Notes: generated by a model from the sequence alone, not told the origin. A stretch of DNA of 9,626 bases from Nostoc sp. GT001 (GCF_030382115.1 NZ_JAUDRJ010000003.1:7058405-7068030), one strand, 5' to 3'; positions 1 through 6,590 are shown, counted from the first letter of the stretch. Numbers and translations: made by a program.

Positions 1-752
1 CGGCGGATATTTTTTACCCAGTCGATATCCTTGTAGCGGCTATCAAGTCCATAAGCTGCTACCCAGTTGCTTTCGGCTTCACCTTGTTCTCCATTTACCC
101 AATATGCAGCTGTGAGAGCGGCACGCACATCAGCAAACTTGGAGTATTTACGGGCGATATTTCGCATTTCGCGGATTGCTTGCTCTTTTTGACCAGTTTC
201 ATACAGAGCGAGGGCGTAGTTAGCACGGGCGAAGGCAAAATTTGGGGCTATCTCATTAGATTTTTTATAGTCTGCGATCGCATCTTCCCATTTTCCTAAA
301 CCTGTTTTGGCATTGCCGCGATTGTTATATGCCATCGCATCGTTAGGATCGAGTTCTAAGACATGATTATAATCTGCGATCGCATCATCCCATTTTCCCA
401 TCCCTTCCAACGCCGCACCCCGATTTAAATATGGATCGGTGACATTTGGTGCTAGTTCTATGGCTTTGTTATAATCTGCCAACGCCTCTGGCAATTTATT
501 CTGACTCACCCGCGAATTTCCCCGGTTACTCCACGCCCCGGCATTCGTAGGAAATTGCTCAATAATCTTTGTCCAGTAAGTTTCAGCCGTAGCAAAGTCA
601 CCTTGATTCGTCGCTATAAACGCTTGATTTGCCCACTCATCACCTTGTTTTAACTGTTCTTGAGTAATGGGCGGCTGAGATTGTGCCATAACTGGAGTAC
701 CCCAGCCAAACACAAGTAACAGACTGAGAAAAATACCAATCAATTTAATCAT
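1..752 (-). CDS. Secreted TPR-repeat protein, 3' end beyond window
   Basis: Translating the minus strand from the ATG at 752 gives 250 uninterrupted codons that run off the left edge, so the C-terminus is missing. The start MIKLIGIFLSLLLVFGWG followed by TPVMA|QSQ is a clear Sec signal peptide, with probable cleavage after residue 23, so the protein is exported to the periplasm or thylakoid lumen. From about residue 37 there are roughly five tandem tetratricopeptide repeats; repeats 2-4 (about 71-104, 105-138, 139-172) show the pattern ‘AW/AYxNRGxA...GKWxDAIADYxKxxELxPN’. TPR arrays are protein-binding scaffolds, so the partner cannot be read from sequence. The two HIP1 octamers at 274 and 376 each lie in the repeat codons for DAIAD. 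It lies downstream of ruvB on the same strand but 246 bp of repeat spacer separates them. The signal and repeats are clear; the cellular role is unknown. Confidence 0.9.
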   Translation of the reverse strand, partial: MIKLIGIFLSLLLVFGWGTPVMAQSQPPITQEQLKQGDEWANQAFIATNQGDFATAETYWTKIIEQFPTNAGAWSNRGNSRVSQNKLPEALADYNKAIELAPNVTDPYLNRGAALEGMGKWDDAIADYNHVLELDPNDAMAYNNRGNAKTGLGKWEDAIADYKKSNEIAPNFAFARANYALALYETGQKEQAIREMRNIARKYSKFADVRAALTAAYWVNGEQGEAESNWVAAYGLDSRYKDIDWVKNIR

Positions 753-998
753 CTAGGTTTACCTAATTTGTTCTTTGTCATTTGTCATTGAGTATGGGGC
801 AGAGGAATGGAGTTCAAAGGCTCATTTACGAGTATCAATGCCTAATGCCCAATGCCCAATGCCCCTCAAGAGTGCTGAGTGGGGCAGAAGGGAGAATAAC
901 TCCTAACTTTTAACTCCTAACTCCTAACTCCTAACTCCTAACTCCTAACTCCTAACTCCTAACTCATTACTCAGCACTGTTTTGCCCAACCCCCATAA
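753..998. repeat. Intergenic spacer with short tandem heptamer repeats
   Basis: No gene is seen here. The spacer holds several heptamer families: TTTGTCA twice at 774-787; TGCCCAA twice plus a variant at 846-866; and ten 7-base units at 900-969, of which eight are exact CTCCTAA (900-906 and seven in a row at 914-962), with variants CTTTTAA and CTCATTA. The 10-base arms AGTGCTGAGT (871-880) and ACTCAGCACT (969-978) are perfect inverted copies framing the array. Such short tandemly repeated repetitive (STRR) sequences are known from heterocystous cyanobacteria; function is not established. Confidence 0.9.
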
Positions 999-2099
999 TT
1001 ACAATAATGACAACTGTTCATTAGGCGGCGTGAATCCCAAATGCTTATATGCTGCCTTAGTCGCCATCCTTCCACGATGAGTCCGAGTTAAATACCCAAT
1101 TTGCATGAGGTAAGGTTCGTACACCTCTTCAATTGTTTGAGTATCTTCACCTGTAGCTGCTGCCATTGTTTCTAAACCTACGGGCCCGCCGTTAAATTGT
1201 TCAATTATCACACTTAACATTTGGCGATCTGTCCAATCTAAACCGCAAGGATCTACTTGGAATAGTTGCAATGCTTCGGATGCAATGGTTTCATTAATTT
1301 CCCCAGATATTTTTACTTCCGCATAATCACGCACACGCTTTAGTAACCTATTAGCAATACGTGGTGTTCCGCGGGAACGACAGGCAATTTCTGTGGCTCC
1401 ATCTTCTGTGATCGGGGTTTTGAGTAATTGAGCGGTTCGCAGTACAATTTGAGTCAGCTCGTCAACTTCGTAAAATCGGAGTTTTTGAATTAAACCAAAG
1501 CGATCGCGCAGTGGTGAAGTTAAAGCACCCACACGGGTTGTAGCCCCTACTAGGGTAAACTTTGATAGCGGCAAACTTCTGATCCGAGCGCTAGAACCCT
1601 TACCAATAGTAATATCTAAGCGATAATCTTCCATTGCTGGATAGAGAATTTCCTCCGTCATCCGTGAGAGGCGATGAATCTCATCCACAAATAAGATATC
1701 TCCTGGTTTCATGTTCACCAGTAGCCCAACAATATCTCGTGGACGTTCTAGGGCTGGCGCACTGGTAATTTTATAATTTACCCCCATTTCCGATGCTAAA
1801 ATCATTGCCATTGTGGTTTTGCCCAATCCTGGCGGCCCATACAGCAGCAAGTGATCCAGTACCTCACCACGAGACTTGGCTGCTTTGATGGCAATATCTA
1901 ACACATCCTTTAAATCTTTTTGCCCAATGTAATCAGCAAATCGGTGTGGTCGAATACCTTCTTCTTGCTGTTCTTGCTCATCAATAGCAGCTTCAGGCTT
2001 CAAAATATTTTCTGTGGATGGTGCTTTCGCCGACTCTCGACGCTGTTTTGGTTCTCCGTTGGGTTCTGGAGGCTGTTTTTTCGATGAGATTATCGCCAT
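999..2099 (-). CDS. ruvB: Holliday junction branch migration ATPase RuvB
   Basis: RuvB is the AAA+ motor that, with RuvA, drives branch migration of Holliday junctions in recombination and repair. The 366-residue product has all hallmarks: Walker [10 protein letters not shown] (residues 88-96), Walker B LFVDE (136-140) followed by IHRLSR, sensor 1 GATTR (185-189), and SPLRDRFG (195-202) carrying the arginine finger. After these comes the RuvB winged-helix C-terminal domain ([20 protein letters not shown]; then the closing TRHRGRMAT-type motif, here [10 protein letters not shown]). About 48 polar residues ([11 protein letters not shown]... EQEQQEEG) precede the conserved [11 protein letters not shown]; such an N-terminal arm is usual in cyanobacteria, which supports the ATG at 2099. 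No strong Shine-Dalgarno sequence precedes it. The gene is divergent from hisF. ruvA and ruvC are not in the window, as is common in cyanobacteria. Confidence 0.98.
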   Translation of the reverse strand: MAIISSKKQPPEPNGEPKQRRESAKAPSTENILKPEAAIDEQEQQEEGIRPHRFADYIGQKDLKDVLDIAIKAAKSRGEVLDHLLLYGPPGLGKTTMAMILASEMGVNYKITSAPALERPRDIVGLLVNMKPGDILFVDEIHRLSRMTEEILYPAMEDYRLDITIGKGSSARIRSLPLSKFTLVGATTRVGALTSPLRDRFGLIQKLRFYEVDELTQIVLRTAQLLKTPITEDGATEIACRSRGTPRIANRLLKRVRDYAEVKISGEINETIASEALQLFQVDPCGLDWTDRQMLSVIIEQFNGGPVGLETMAAATGEDTQTIEEVYEPYLMQIGYLTRTHRGRMATKAAYKHLGFTPPNEQLSLL

Positions 2100-2128
2100 A
2101 ATTCAGCTATCTACTTTATAAGGGACTA

Positions 2129-2241
2129 GGGAGTGGGGGAGGCAGGGAGGCAGAGGGGCATGGGAGCAGGGGAGGCAGGGTGACAAAAGTTAGACCCTTG
2201 TCCCCAATTCTCTTTGTCCCCTTGTCCTCTGCCTCCCTGCC
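2129..2241. repeat. G-rich tract and 16-bp inverted repeat between ruvB and hisF
   Basis: The 237-bp ruvB-hisF spacer carries no gene. On the plus strand 2129-2180 has seven runs of three or more G separated by 3-7 bases. Within it GGCAGGGAGGCAGAGG (2141-2156) is the exact reverse complement of 2226-2241, 69 bases away, so the two arms could pair in RNA or single-stranded DNA. The part between contains CTTGTCC/CTTTGTCC heptamer-like units. A related G-rich tract lies at 5429-5462, indicating a dispersed repeat family. Confidence 0.8.
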
Positions 2242-2270
2242 CCATACCCAATACCCATGAAAATTTTCGG

Positions 2271-2297
2271 TTGAGAATACCCGCGCCAATTTAAAAT
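2271..2297 (+). promoter_or_regulatory. Possible hisF promoter
   Basis: TTGAGA (2271-2276) resembles a -35 box and TAAAAT (2292-2297) a -10 box, each five of six bases to the sigma-70 consensus. The 15-base spacer is shorter than the optimum of 17, so this is tentative. It would give a leader of about 30 bases before the hisF ATG. Confidence 0.3.
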
Positions 2298-2336
2298 TTA
2301 AATTCCGGTCATTTACCCAGAAGTACAAAAGTTATT

Positions 2337-3110
2337 ATGTTATCTAAAAGAATCTTACCGTGCTTAGATGTGAAGGCGGGACGGGTTGTAAAAGGAGTTA
2401 ACTTTGTTAATCTCCAAGATGCAGGCGATCCGGTAGAGCTGGCCAAGGTTTACAACGAAGCTAGGTGCTGATGAGTTAGTATTTCTGGATATTACAGCTA
2501 CTCATGAAGACCGAGCTACAATTTTAGATGTGGTCTACCGCACTGCTGAACAGGTCTTTATTCCATTGACTGTAGGTGGTGGCATTCAATCCTTAGAAAA
2601 TGTTAAAGCTTTGTTACGAGCGGGCGCAGATAAAGTTAGTATTAATTCTGCGGCGGTGCGTGATCCAGACTTGATTAATCGGGCCAGCGATCGCTTTGGT
2701 AATCAGTGCATAGTTGTTGCTATTGATGCCAGACGCAGAAATAACCCGGAAAATCCAGGTTGGGATGTGTATGTGCGGGGTGGCAGAGAAAATACGGGCT
2801 TAGATGCCCTATTGTGGGCGCAGGAAGTTGAAAAACGGGGGCCGGAGAACTGCTAGTCACAAGTATGGATGCGGATGGAACCCAAGCCGGGTATGACATT
2901 GAGATCACACGAGCAATTGCCGATGCTGTAGAAATTCCAGTTATTGCTTCTGGTGGTGCAGGTAATTGTGAACATATCTACACTGCCCTAACCCAAGGCA
3001 AAGCTGAAGCCGCATTACTTGCATCACTGTTACATTACGGACAATTAAGCGTAGCAGAAATTAAAAGTTACTTGCGCGATCGCAACGTGCCAGTCAGAAC
3101 ATTATCTTGA
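2337..3110 (+). pseudogene. hisF: HisF, imidazole glycerol phosphate synthase cyclase subunit; frame broken twice
   Basis: HisF is the (βα)8 cyclase half of the HisH-HisF complex; it turns PRFAR plus ammonia into imidazole glycerol phosphate and AICAR, linking histidine and purine synthesis. The start at 2337 gives [20 protein letters not shown] with the catalytic Asp11. An extra base near 2463 (GAA GCT A GGT GCT) shifts the frame to a stop at 2469. The reading resumes in the second frame ([11 protein letters not shown], then VGGGIQS, and VVAIDAR with the second catalytic Asp). A missing G in the run at 2837-2841 then returns it to the original frame for [18 protein letters not shown] and IASGGAGN. 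Corrected length is 257 residues, normal for the family, and nothing else is lost. As written no intact HisF is made; because the lesions are single bases in otherwise fully conserved sequence, sequencing error is as likely as real decay. No second hisF is visible in the window. Confidence 0.9.
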
Positions 3111-3168
3111 TCCATCATTCCCCATTTAATGACATCCATCTAAGGTTAGACACACTTCCTGAAAAGGG

Positions 3169-3196
3169 TGTTAATATTATTTTACAAGTATTAACA
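3169..3196 (+). promoter_or_regulatory. Inverted repeat just upstream of the small membrane protein
   Basis: TGTTAATA (3169-3176) and TATTAACA (3189-3196) are perfect 8-base inverted arms with a 12-base AT-rich gap, ending 13 bases before the ATG at 3210. The spacing (20 bases centre to centre) suits a dimeric regulator or a leader hairpin; AT-rich sequence makes chance possible. Confidence 0.35.
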
Positions 3197-3209
3197 AATA
3201 TTAAGAAAT

Positions 3210-3401
3210 ATGTTGCTTCCTATTTTGCTTTTTGATGTAGCCCTGGTAGCGTGGTCGCTGCACTTAATGGAAAAAGCCTACGAGAGTAAAGAATTTTCTC
3301 TAATGTTGGCTGGTACATTGGTTGCTCTGGCTGCTGCTGCCATGTTAGTAGTTTACTTTTTGATGGGGCATTGTATGACCTATTTGTTGCAAGTATCCTA
3401 G
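3210..3401 (+). CDS. Small two-helix membrane protein, function unknown
   Basis: A 63-residue product with two hydrophobic segments, about residues 2-19 (LLPILLFDVALVAWSLHL) and 31-52 (LMLAGTLVALAAAAMLVVYF region), joined by a charged stretch EKAYESKEFS. It would sit in the inner or thylakoid membrane. The composition and start look like a genuine conserved cyanobacterial small protein, but I cannot name a family. A weak TAAGAA lies just ahead of the ATG; no strong Shine-Dalgarno. It follows hisF on the same strand after 99 bases, with its own inverted repeat at 3169-3196, so independent expression is plausible. Its stop abuts an AGTGCTG heptamer repeat. Confidence 0.65.
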   Translation: MLLPILLFDVALVAWSLHLMEKAYESKEFSLMLAGTLVALAAAAMLVVYFLMGHCMTYLLQVS

Positions 3402-3642
3402 AGAGTGCTGAGTGCTAGAAGAGATATTTAAAATTTAGTTTCCAGAAAGCTTGACAAAGTAATAATAACTCAGTAACTATATATACCTGATTTTAAGAAG
3501 ATGTTTTCAAAGTACCAAAAAGTATAATTTTTGCCTTCTGGACTACGGTAAGTACAACGAAAAACTAAGGTTCTCGCTATATACTTAAATGCTTGGCTGT
3601 GCTAATTATGAGAGCAAAAGACCCTTTTAAAACATTCTCTAA
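3402..3642. other. AT-rich gene-free spacer
   Basis: No ORF of note. At 3404-3417 two AGTGCTG/AGTGCTA heptamers repeat the arm seen at 871-880. A perfect TTGACA is present at 3451-3456 but no good -10 hexamer stands at the right distance; TATAAT at 3523-3528 has no matching -35. Otherwise I see nothing. Confidence 0.6.
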
Positions 3643-3670
3643 GGGGTCATAGCGCAGTTGGTAGCACACC
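3643..3670 (+). pseudogene. 5' half of a tRNA gene (truncated)
   Basis: GGGGTCA (acceptor strand), TA, then GCGC-AGTTGGTA-GCAC (D arm with the conserved AGTTGGTA loop), A and CC fit positions 1 to about 28 of a bacterial tRNA. The D stem has one C·A mismatch (GCGC expected twice). After this the sequence stops being tRNA: no anticodon loop, no T arm (GGTTCGA) and no TGACCCC acceptor complement follow or appear nearby. It is therefore a remnant, cut where the transposon-end-like TGTACA begins. The amino acid specificity cannot be told without the anticodon. Confidence 0.55.
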
Positions 3671-3695
3671 TGTACATTCACAAATTAGATGTCGC
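3671..3695 (+). mobile_element. Tn7-like (type V-K CAST-like) transposon end remnant
   Basis: TGTACA at 3671-3676, then ACAAATTA (3679-3686), two bases, and TGTCG (3689-3693). This order matches, from memory, the terminal TnsB-binding site of cyanobacterial CRISPR-associated Tn7-like elements such as the Scytonema hofmanni element (TGTACA..gACAAATTA..TGTCG). Orientation: the element would lie to the right, with the tRNA half on the left. Only one such site is present; no further TnsB-type repeats, no tnsB/tnsC/tniQ/cas12k and no opposite end are in the window. It is a solo, truncated end at best; a chance match cannot be excluded. Confidence 0.45.
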
Positions 3696-3803
3696 AATCG
3701 ATTTCGGCGTTTGAGTAAGGATTATGAGTTGTACACAGAGTTAAGTGAAGCAATGATTTATGGCTCATTGATTCGTCTGATGGTAAAGCGAATGACACCT
3801 TAA
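3690..3803 (+). pseudogene. IS5-family transposase, C-terminal remnant
   Basis: The frame ending in TAA at 3801-3803 reads RFRRLSKDYEL, then YTELSEAMIYGSLIRLMVKR and MTP. This is the characteristic tail of IS5/IS1031-type DDE transposases (general pattern ‘R-R-L-S-K-D-Y-E ... S-E-x-M-I-Y-x-x-x-I-R-L-M-x-R-R’). Only about 38 codons remain; the catalytic DDE domain and a start codon are missing, so it is inactive. Homology fades upstream of 3696, where it overlaps the transposon-end-like site. No terminal inverted repeat is recognisable after the stop. It is evidence of past IS activity at this locus. Confidence 0.75.
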
Positions 3804-3822
3804 GCTTTTCTTGACGAATCAA
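3768..3822. repeat. 10-bp inverted repeat at the end of the IS remnant
   Basis: TTGATTCGTC (3768-3777) and GACGAATCAA (3813-3822) are perfect inverted copies with 35 bases between. One arm lies in the transposase tail and the other just after its stop. A second pair, TAAGCTTT (3801-3808) and AAAGCTTA (3847-3854), overlaps it. Neither is followed by a T run, so an intrinsic terminator is not supported. Confidence 0.45.
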
Positions 3823-3862
3823 ATATAAGCATAAATATGGCTAACCAAAGCTTATTGATGCA

Positions 3863-5343
3863 TCACTTTTTGAGTTTTACTTTGTGGAGTAATTCATCTT
3901 TAATCCGGTTAAGAATTGAAGTCTCATCCAAGTTTGCCAATATCCGATTAATTACTGCTTTCGACCCATCAGGCCCCCAAGTTGCGCCATTTGCTAAATA
4001 AACTTTGGTAACTTGTCCAATACCGTAAGAAGAAACACCAGCTACTCCTCCTTGGGTAATTGCTACCGATATATAAGGGCCTAGCGCAATGCCACCCGTA
4101 GCTGTTGCAGAGATCCCAAGTAAAGTTTTTAATCCACTCAAGCCTAAATTTGCTAACAATTCACTAGCACCGATACCGCCCATACTCAGGGCAATTTTTT
4201 GTAGCAATTGTACAGCCCCAGCTTCGGTCATCGAGAAGCCATAGAGTTTAGATAAACCCAAAATTAGAGCAATATCAATTACCACACTACTCAGAATATC
4301 TACCACAGTTACAGGATTGAGTGCGATCGCTAATGCTTTAGTCATCACAGCCTTCCAAATCAACTGATTGGCATTCTGTTCCCGAATCATTAGTTTTCGT
4401 TCTATCAACTGCTCATTTACAATATCGGCATAAAGCATAGTATTGAGGGCAACCAAGGCTTTACCCTCACGATGCAAAATTTCCAATATTTTCAGCTTCA
4501 GTTCCTCGACTTGGGCATTCCCTGTACGTAACTGTATGCCCCTCGTACCATCAGGGCGACGAATTGCTGTCTTCACCAATGGCGATGCCGCAGCCATGAC
4601 AATTTCTAGAGGTGTAAGTAATTCCCGCACCCTTTCATCCCGGATTTTGTGATAAATTGCCATCCGGTCTGCTTCTGGATACTGGTCTACTTTGTTAAAT
4701 ACCAGAATGATCGGTTTACCTGCTTCCCGCAACTGAGAAAGGGCGGCGTATTCCAGCTTTGTCATGTCGCCAGAGATCACAAACAAAATCAAATCTGCTT
4801 GTTTGGCAATCTGTTCAGCTAAGGCGGCGCGGGTTGCACCATCTACTTCATCTAACCCCGGAGTATCAATTAATTCCACTTGAGATTGACCTACACCAGG
4901 GAGAGTGACACGCAAAGCACGTTCAGTTTCCCCAATCATCTCCTCGCTAATACTCCAATTAACTGTTTGGGCAGTACGGGTGACACCGTGCAGCGCCCAG
5001 TTTCAAATACCGTTTGCCCAACCAAAGAATTGAGTAGAGAAGACTTCCCACGTCCCACCATGCCAAAAGTCGCAATCTGCACTACCATGCGGTCTAACTT
5101 TCCCAGCATGGTTTCCAACTCAGCAATTTCCGTCTCTAACCCGGTTTTTTCTTGGGGAGTAAGGTCGAGATTGGCTACCAAGTTTCGCAACGCTGTTTGT
5201 GCTTGTTTATAGTTCAGTTCCGTCTGAATGTCTTCAAAACTGAAAATAGCACTATCCAATTCTTCCTCCCAGCTGAGAGAATTTGCGTCAGGGTTAGCAG
5301 AATCGCTTTGATGAGGTTCAGGCACGGGCAATGTCGAAGTCAT
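3863..5343 (-). pseudogene. GTPase with DUF697-like C-terminal domain; one frameshift
   Basis: The corrected product is about 493 residues. It has an acidic N-terminus with a predicted helix/coiled-coil stretch (about 55-90), then a TRAFAC-type G domain: G1 GMVGRGKSS (94-102), G3 DTPGLDEVDG (from 160), G4 NKVD (about 217-220). A hydrophobic C-terminal part (about 320-440, e.g. ALAIALNPVTVVDILSS and GLSKLYGFSMTEAGA) resembles the DUF697/YcjF region of membrane-associated GTPases in cyanobacteria. The start chosen is MTSTLPVPEP at 5343; the open frame upstream is low-complexity spacer. The frame breaks at 4996-4998, where the coding strand reads ACT GGG CGC instead of ACT GGG GCG. Restoring one G gives ALHGVTRTAQTVNWSISEE joined to MIGETERALR. 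As written the two halves overlap by four bases (ATGA). It probably acts at a membrane, role unknown. Confidence 0.85.
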
Positions 5344-5596
5344 GTCAATTTTAGATTTGAAATTTGGGATTTTTAAATTAGCCCTGTCTCTTATCCTAGT
5401 TATTTTTAACAGAGGTTTGTGCAGATTAGGGAGGAGGGGGGCAGGGGAGCAGGGAGCGGGGGAGAATAATAAATAACTAATGACCAATGACCAATACTTC
5501 GGCTTCGCTCAGTACAAGTGACTAATGGCTAACAAAAAGTCATAAACTGAAAAATGCATCTAAATATAACGCGTTAGGATCTTGACTAAATTACCT
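5344..5596. repeat. Divergent GTPase-tpiA spacer with G-rich tract and heptamers
   Basis: No gene. Bases 5345-5373 are an AT-rich repeat (TTTTAGATTTGAAATTTGGG) of a kind frequent between Nostoc genes. The plus strand at 5429-5462 has five G runs (3, 6, 4, 3 and 5 bases) separated by 2-4 bases, related to the tract at 2129-2180. TGACCAA is repeated twice at 5481-5494, followed by ACTTCGGCTTCGCTCAGTAC, a motif I associate with dispersed cyanobacterial repeats. TATAAC at 5565-5570 could be a tpiA -10 box, but no -35 is evident. Confidence 0.65.
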
Positions 5597-6328
5597 GTGC
5601 GGAAAATCGTTATTGCTAGCAACTGGAAAATGTTCAAAACCCAGGCAGAAACCCAGGAGTTTTTACAAGGATTTCTGCCCCACTTAGAAGAAACCCCCCA
5701 AGGGCGAGAAGTGATATTGTGTCCTCCTTTCACTGATTTAAGTGTTTTGTCCAAGACCTTGCACGGTAGCCTCATCCAACTGGGGGCACAAAATATCCAT
5801 TGGGAAGAATATGGAGCCTATACGGGTGAGATTTCTGGCCCGATGCTGACAGAAAGCGGTGTACGCTTTGTGATTGTCGGTCATAGCGAACGACGGCAAT
5901 ATTTTGGGGAAACGGACGCCACCGTTAATCTGCGCCTCCGAACTGCTCAAAGGTTTGGGTTGACTCCAATTCTCTGTGTTGGCGAAACCAAACAACAACG
6001 AGATGCGGGAGAAGCTGAATCACTGATTGCTCTCCAACTCGACAAAGGCTTGGTAGATATCGATCAGGATAATTTGGTGATTGCCTATGAACCGATTTGG
6101 GCCATTGGTACTGGTGACACTTGTGAAGCAGAAGAAGCTAATCGAATAATTGGCTTAATTCGTAGCAAGTTGACTAATCCAAATGTCTCAATTCAATATG
6201 GCGGTTCAGTCAAGCCGAATAATATTGATGAGATTATGGCTCAACCAGAAATTGATGGTGTCCTCGTAGGAGGAGCAAGTCTAGAACCTGAGAGTTTCGC
6301 TCGGATTGTGAATTTTAAATCAGTGTGA
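5597..6328 (+). CDS. tpiA: Triosephosphate isomerase
   Basis: TpiA interconverts dihydroxyacetone phosphate and glyceraldehyde-3-phosphate, in glycolysis and in the Calvin cycle, in the cytosol. From the GTG at 5597 the product is 243 residues, close to the usual size. Visible active-site parts: Asn9 and Lys11 in SNWKMFK, His96 in VGHSERR, Glu165 in [11 protein letters not shown], and phosphate-binding [10 protein letters not shown] and VGGASLEP near the end. The frame is also open from a TTG at 5582, adding LTKLP; I prefer GTG because [13 protein letters not shown] matches the usual family N-terminus and AGGAT at 5576-5580 is too close to the TTG. Even for GTG the spacing to AGGAT is long, so the start is not certain. 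It is followed by folP on the same strand after 262 bases of repeat-rich spacer, so co-transcription is possible but not shown. Confidence 0.97.
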   Translation: MRKIVIASNWKMFKTQAETQEFLQGFLPHLEETPQGREVILCPPFTDLSVLSKTLHGSLIQLGAQNIHWEEYGAYTGEISGPMLTESGVRFVIVGHSERRQYFGETDATVNLRLRTAQRFGLTPILCVGETKQQRDAGEAESLIALQLDKGLVDIDQDNLVIAYEPIWAIGTGDTCEAEEANRIIGLIRSKLTNPNVSIQYGGSVKPNNIDEIMAQPEIDGVLVGGASLEPESFARIVNFKSV

Positions 6329-6341
6329 TGTGCTTTTTTCT

Positions 6342-6366
6342 CGTTCCCATGCAGAGCATGGGAATG
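6342..6366. repeat. REP-like palindrome after tpiA
   Basis: TTCCCATGC (6344-6352), AGA, GCATGGGAA (6356-6364) form a perfect 9-bp stem with a 3-base loop, extendable by a G-T and a C-G pair. The form CGTTCCCATGCAGAGCATGGGAA is a widespread REP-type palindrome in cyanobacteria and other bacteria. It lies 13 bases after the tpiA stop. There is no T run after it on the plus strand, so it is not a classic terminator, though it could protect the 3' end of the mRNA. Confidence 0.75.
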
Positions 6367-6399
6367 CCTAATGTAGATAAGAAGAATTCAGAACTCAGT

Positions 6400-6544
6400 A
6401 GTCAGAATTCAGAATTGAATTTTGTACGACTGGGTTATGAATATTGCTTAAAAAGATTGCTCTTTGTGGGCGAAAGAAAATTAAAATATTTTTCAAGAGT
6501 TGATACTCCACACCTGAAGGGATGGAGTATTCTGAATTCTGACT
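6400..6544. repeat. 16-bp inverted repeat with internal hairpin between tpiA and folP
   Basis: AGTCAGAATTCAGAAT (6400-6415) is the exact reverse complement of 6529-6544, 113 bases away. Inside, ATACTCCA (6503-6510) and TGGAGTAT (6523-6530) form an 8-bp stem with a 12-base loop. GAATTCAGA-type units belong to a repeat family common between Nostoc genes. No coding capacity is convincing here. Confidence 0.7.
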
Positions 6545-6588
6545 CCTGTTAGCGGTAGCGGGGCGTTTAGCCCATTCTGACTCCTGTT
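6536..6588. repeat. 15-bp direct repeat flanking a 23-bp GC-rich insert
   Basis: ATTCTGACTCCTGTT occurs at 6536-6550 and again at 6574-6588. Between them lie 23 bases (6551-6573) with GGGC-GTTTA-GCCC at their end, able to form a 4-bp hairpin. The second copy ends two bases before the folP ATG, so the leader of folP is entirely repeat-derived and lacks a Shine-Dalgarno sequence. Confidence 0.7.
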
Positions 6589-6590
6589 TT

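Noticed and set aside
84..299. Plus-strand 71-codon ORF
   Set aside because: It lies opposite the TPR gene, whose minus-strand frame has a signal peptide and clear repeats; the plus-strand frame is a shadow.
900..969. Heptamer array as a CRISPR array
   Set aside because: Units are 7 bases with no spacers, so this is a simple tandem repeat.
2116..2328. Minus-strand 70-codon ORF between ruvB and hisF
   Set aside because: The product is low-complexity (LPPLLPCPSASLPPPLPSPL) from the G-rich repeat tract, not a protein family.
3451..3479. TTGACA promoter ahead of the tRNA remnant
   Set aside because: The -35 is perfect but the hexamer 17 bases later (TAACTA) is a poor -10, and the downstream sequence has no intact gene.
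3671..3735. A 65-base mini-element bounded by TGTACA at 3671 and at 3730
   Set aside because: The second TGTACA falls in the IS5 transposase reading frame and is not flanked by an inverted ACAAATTA-type site.
4880..5212. Plus-strand 110-codon ORF
   Set aside because: It is antisense to the GTPase gene, whose G1 and G3 motifs are unmistakable.
5738..5998. Minus-strand 86-codon ORF
   Set aside because: It is antisense to tpiA, which has all catalytic residues.
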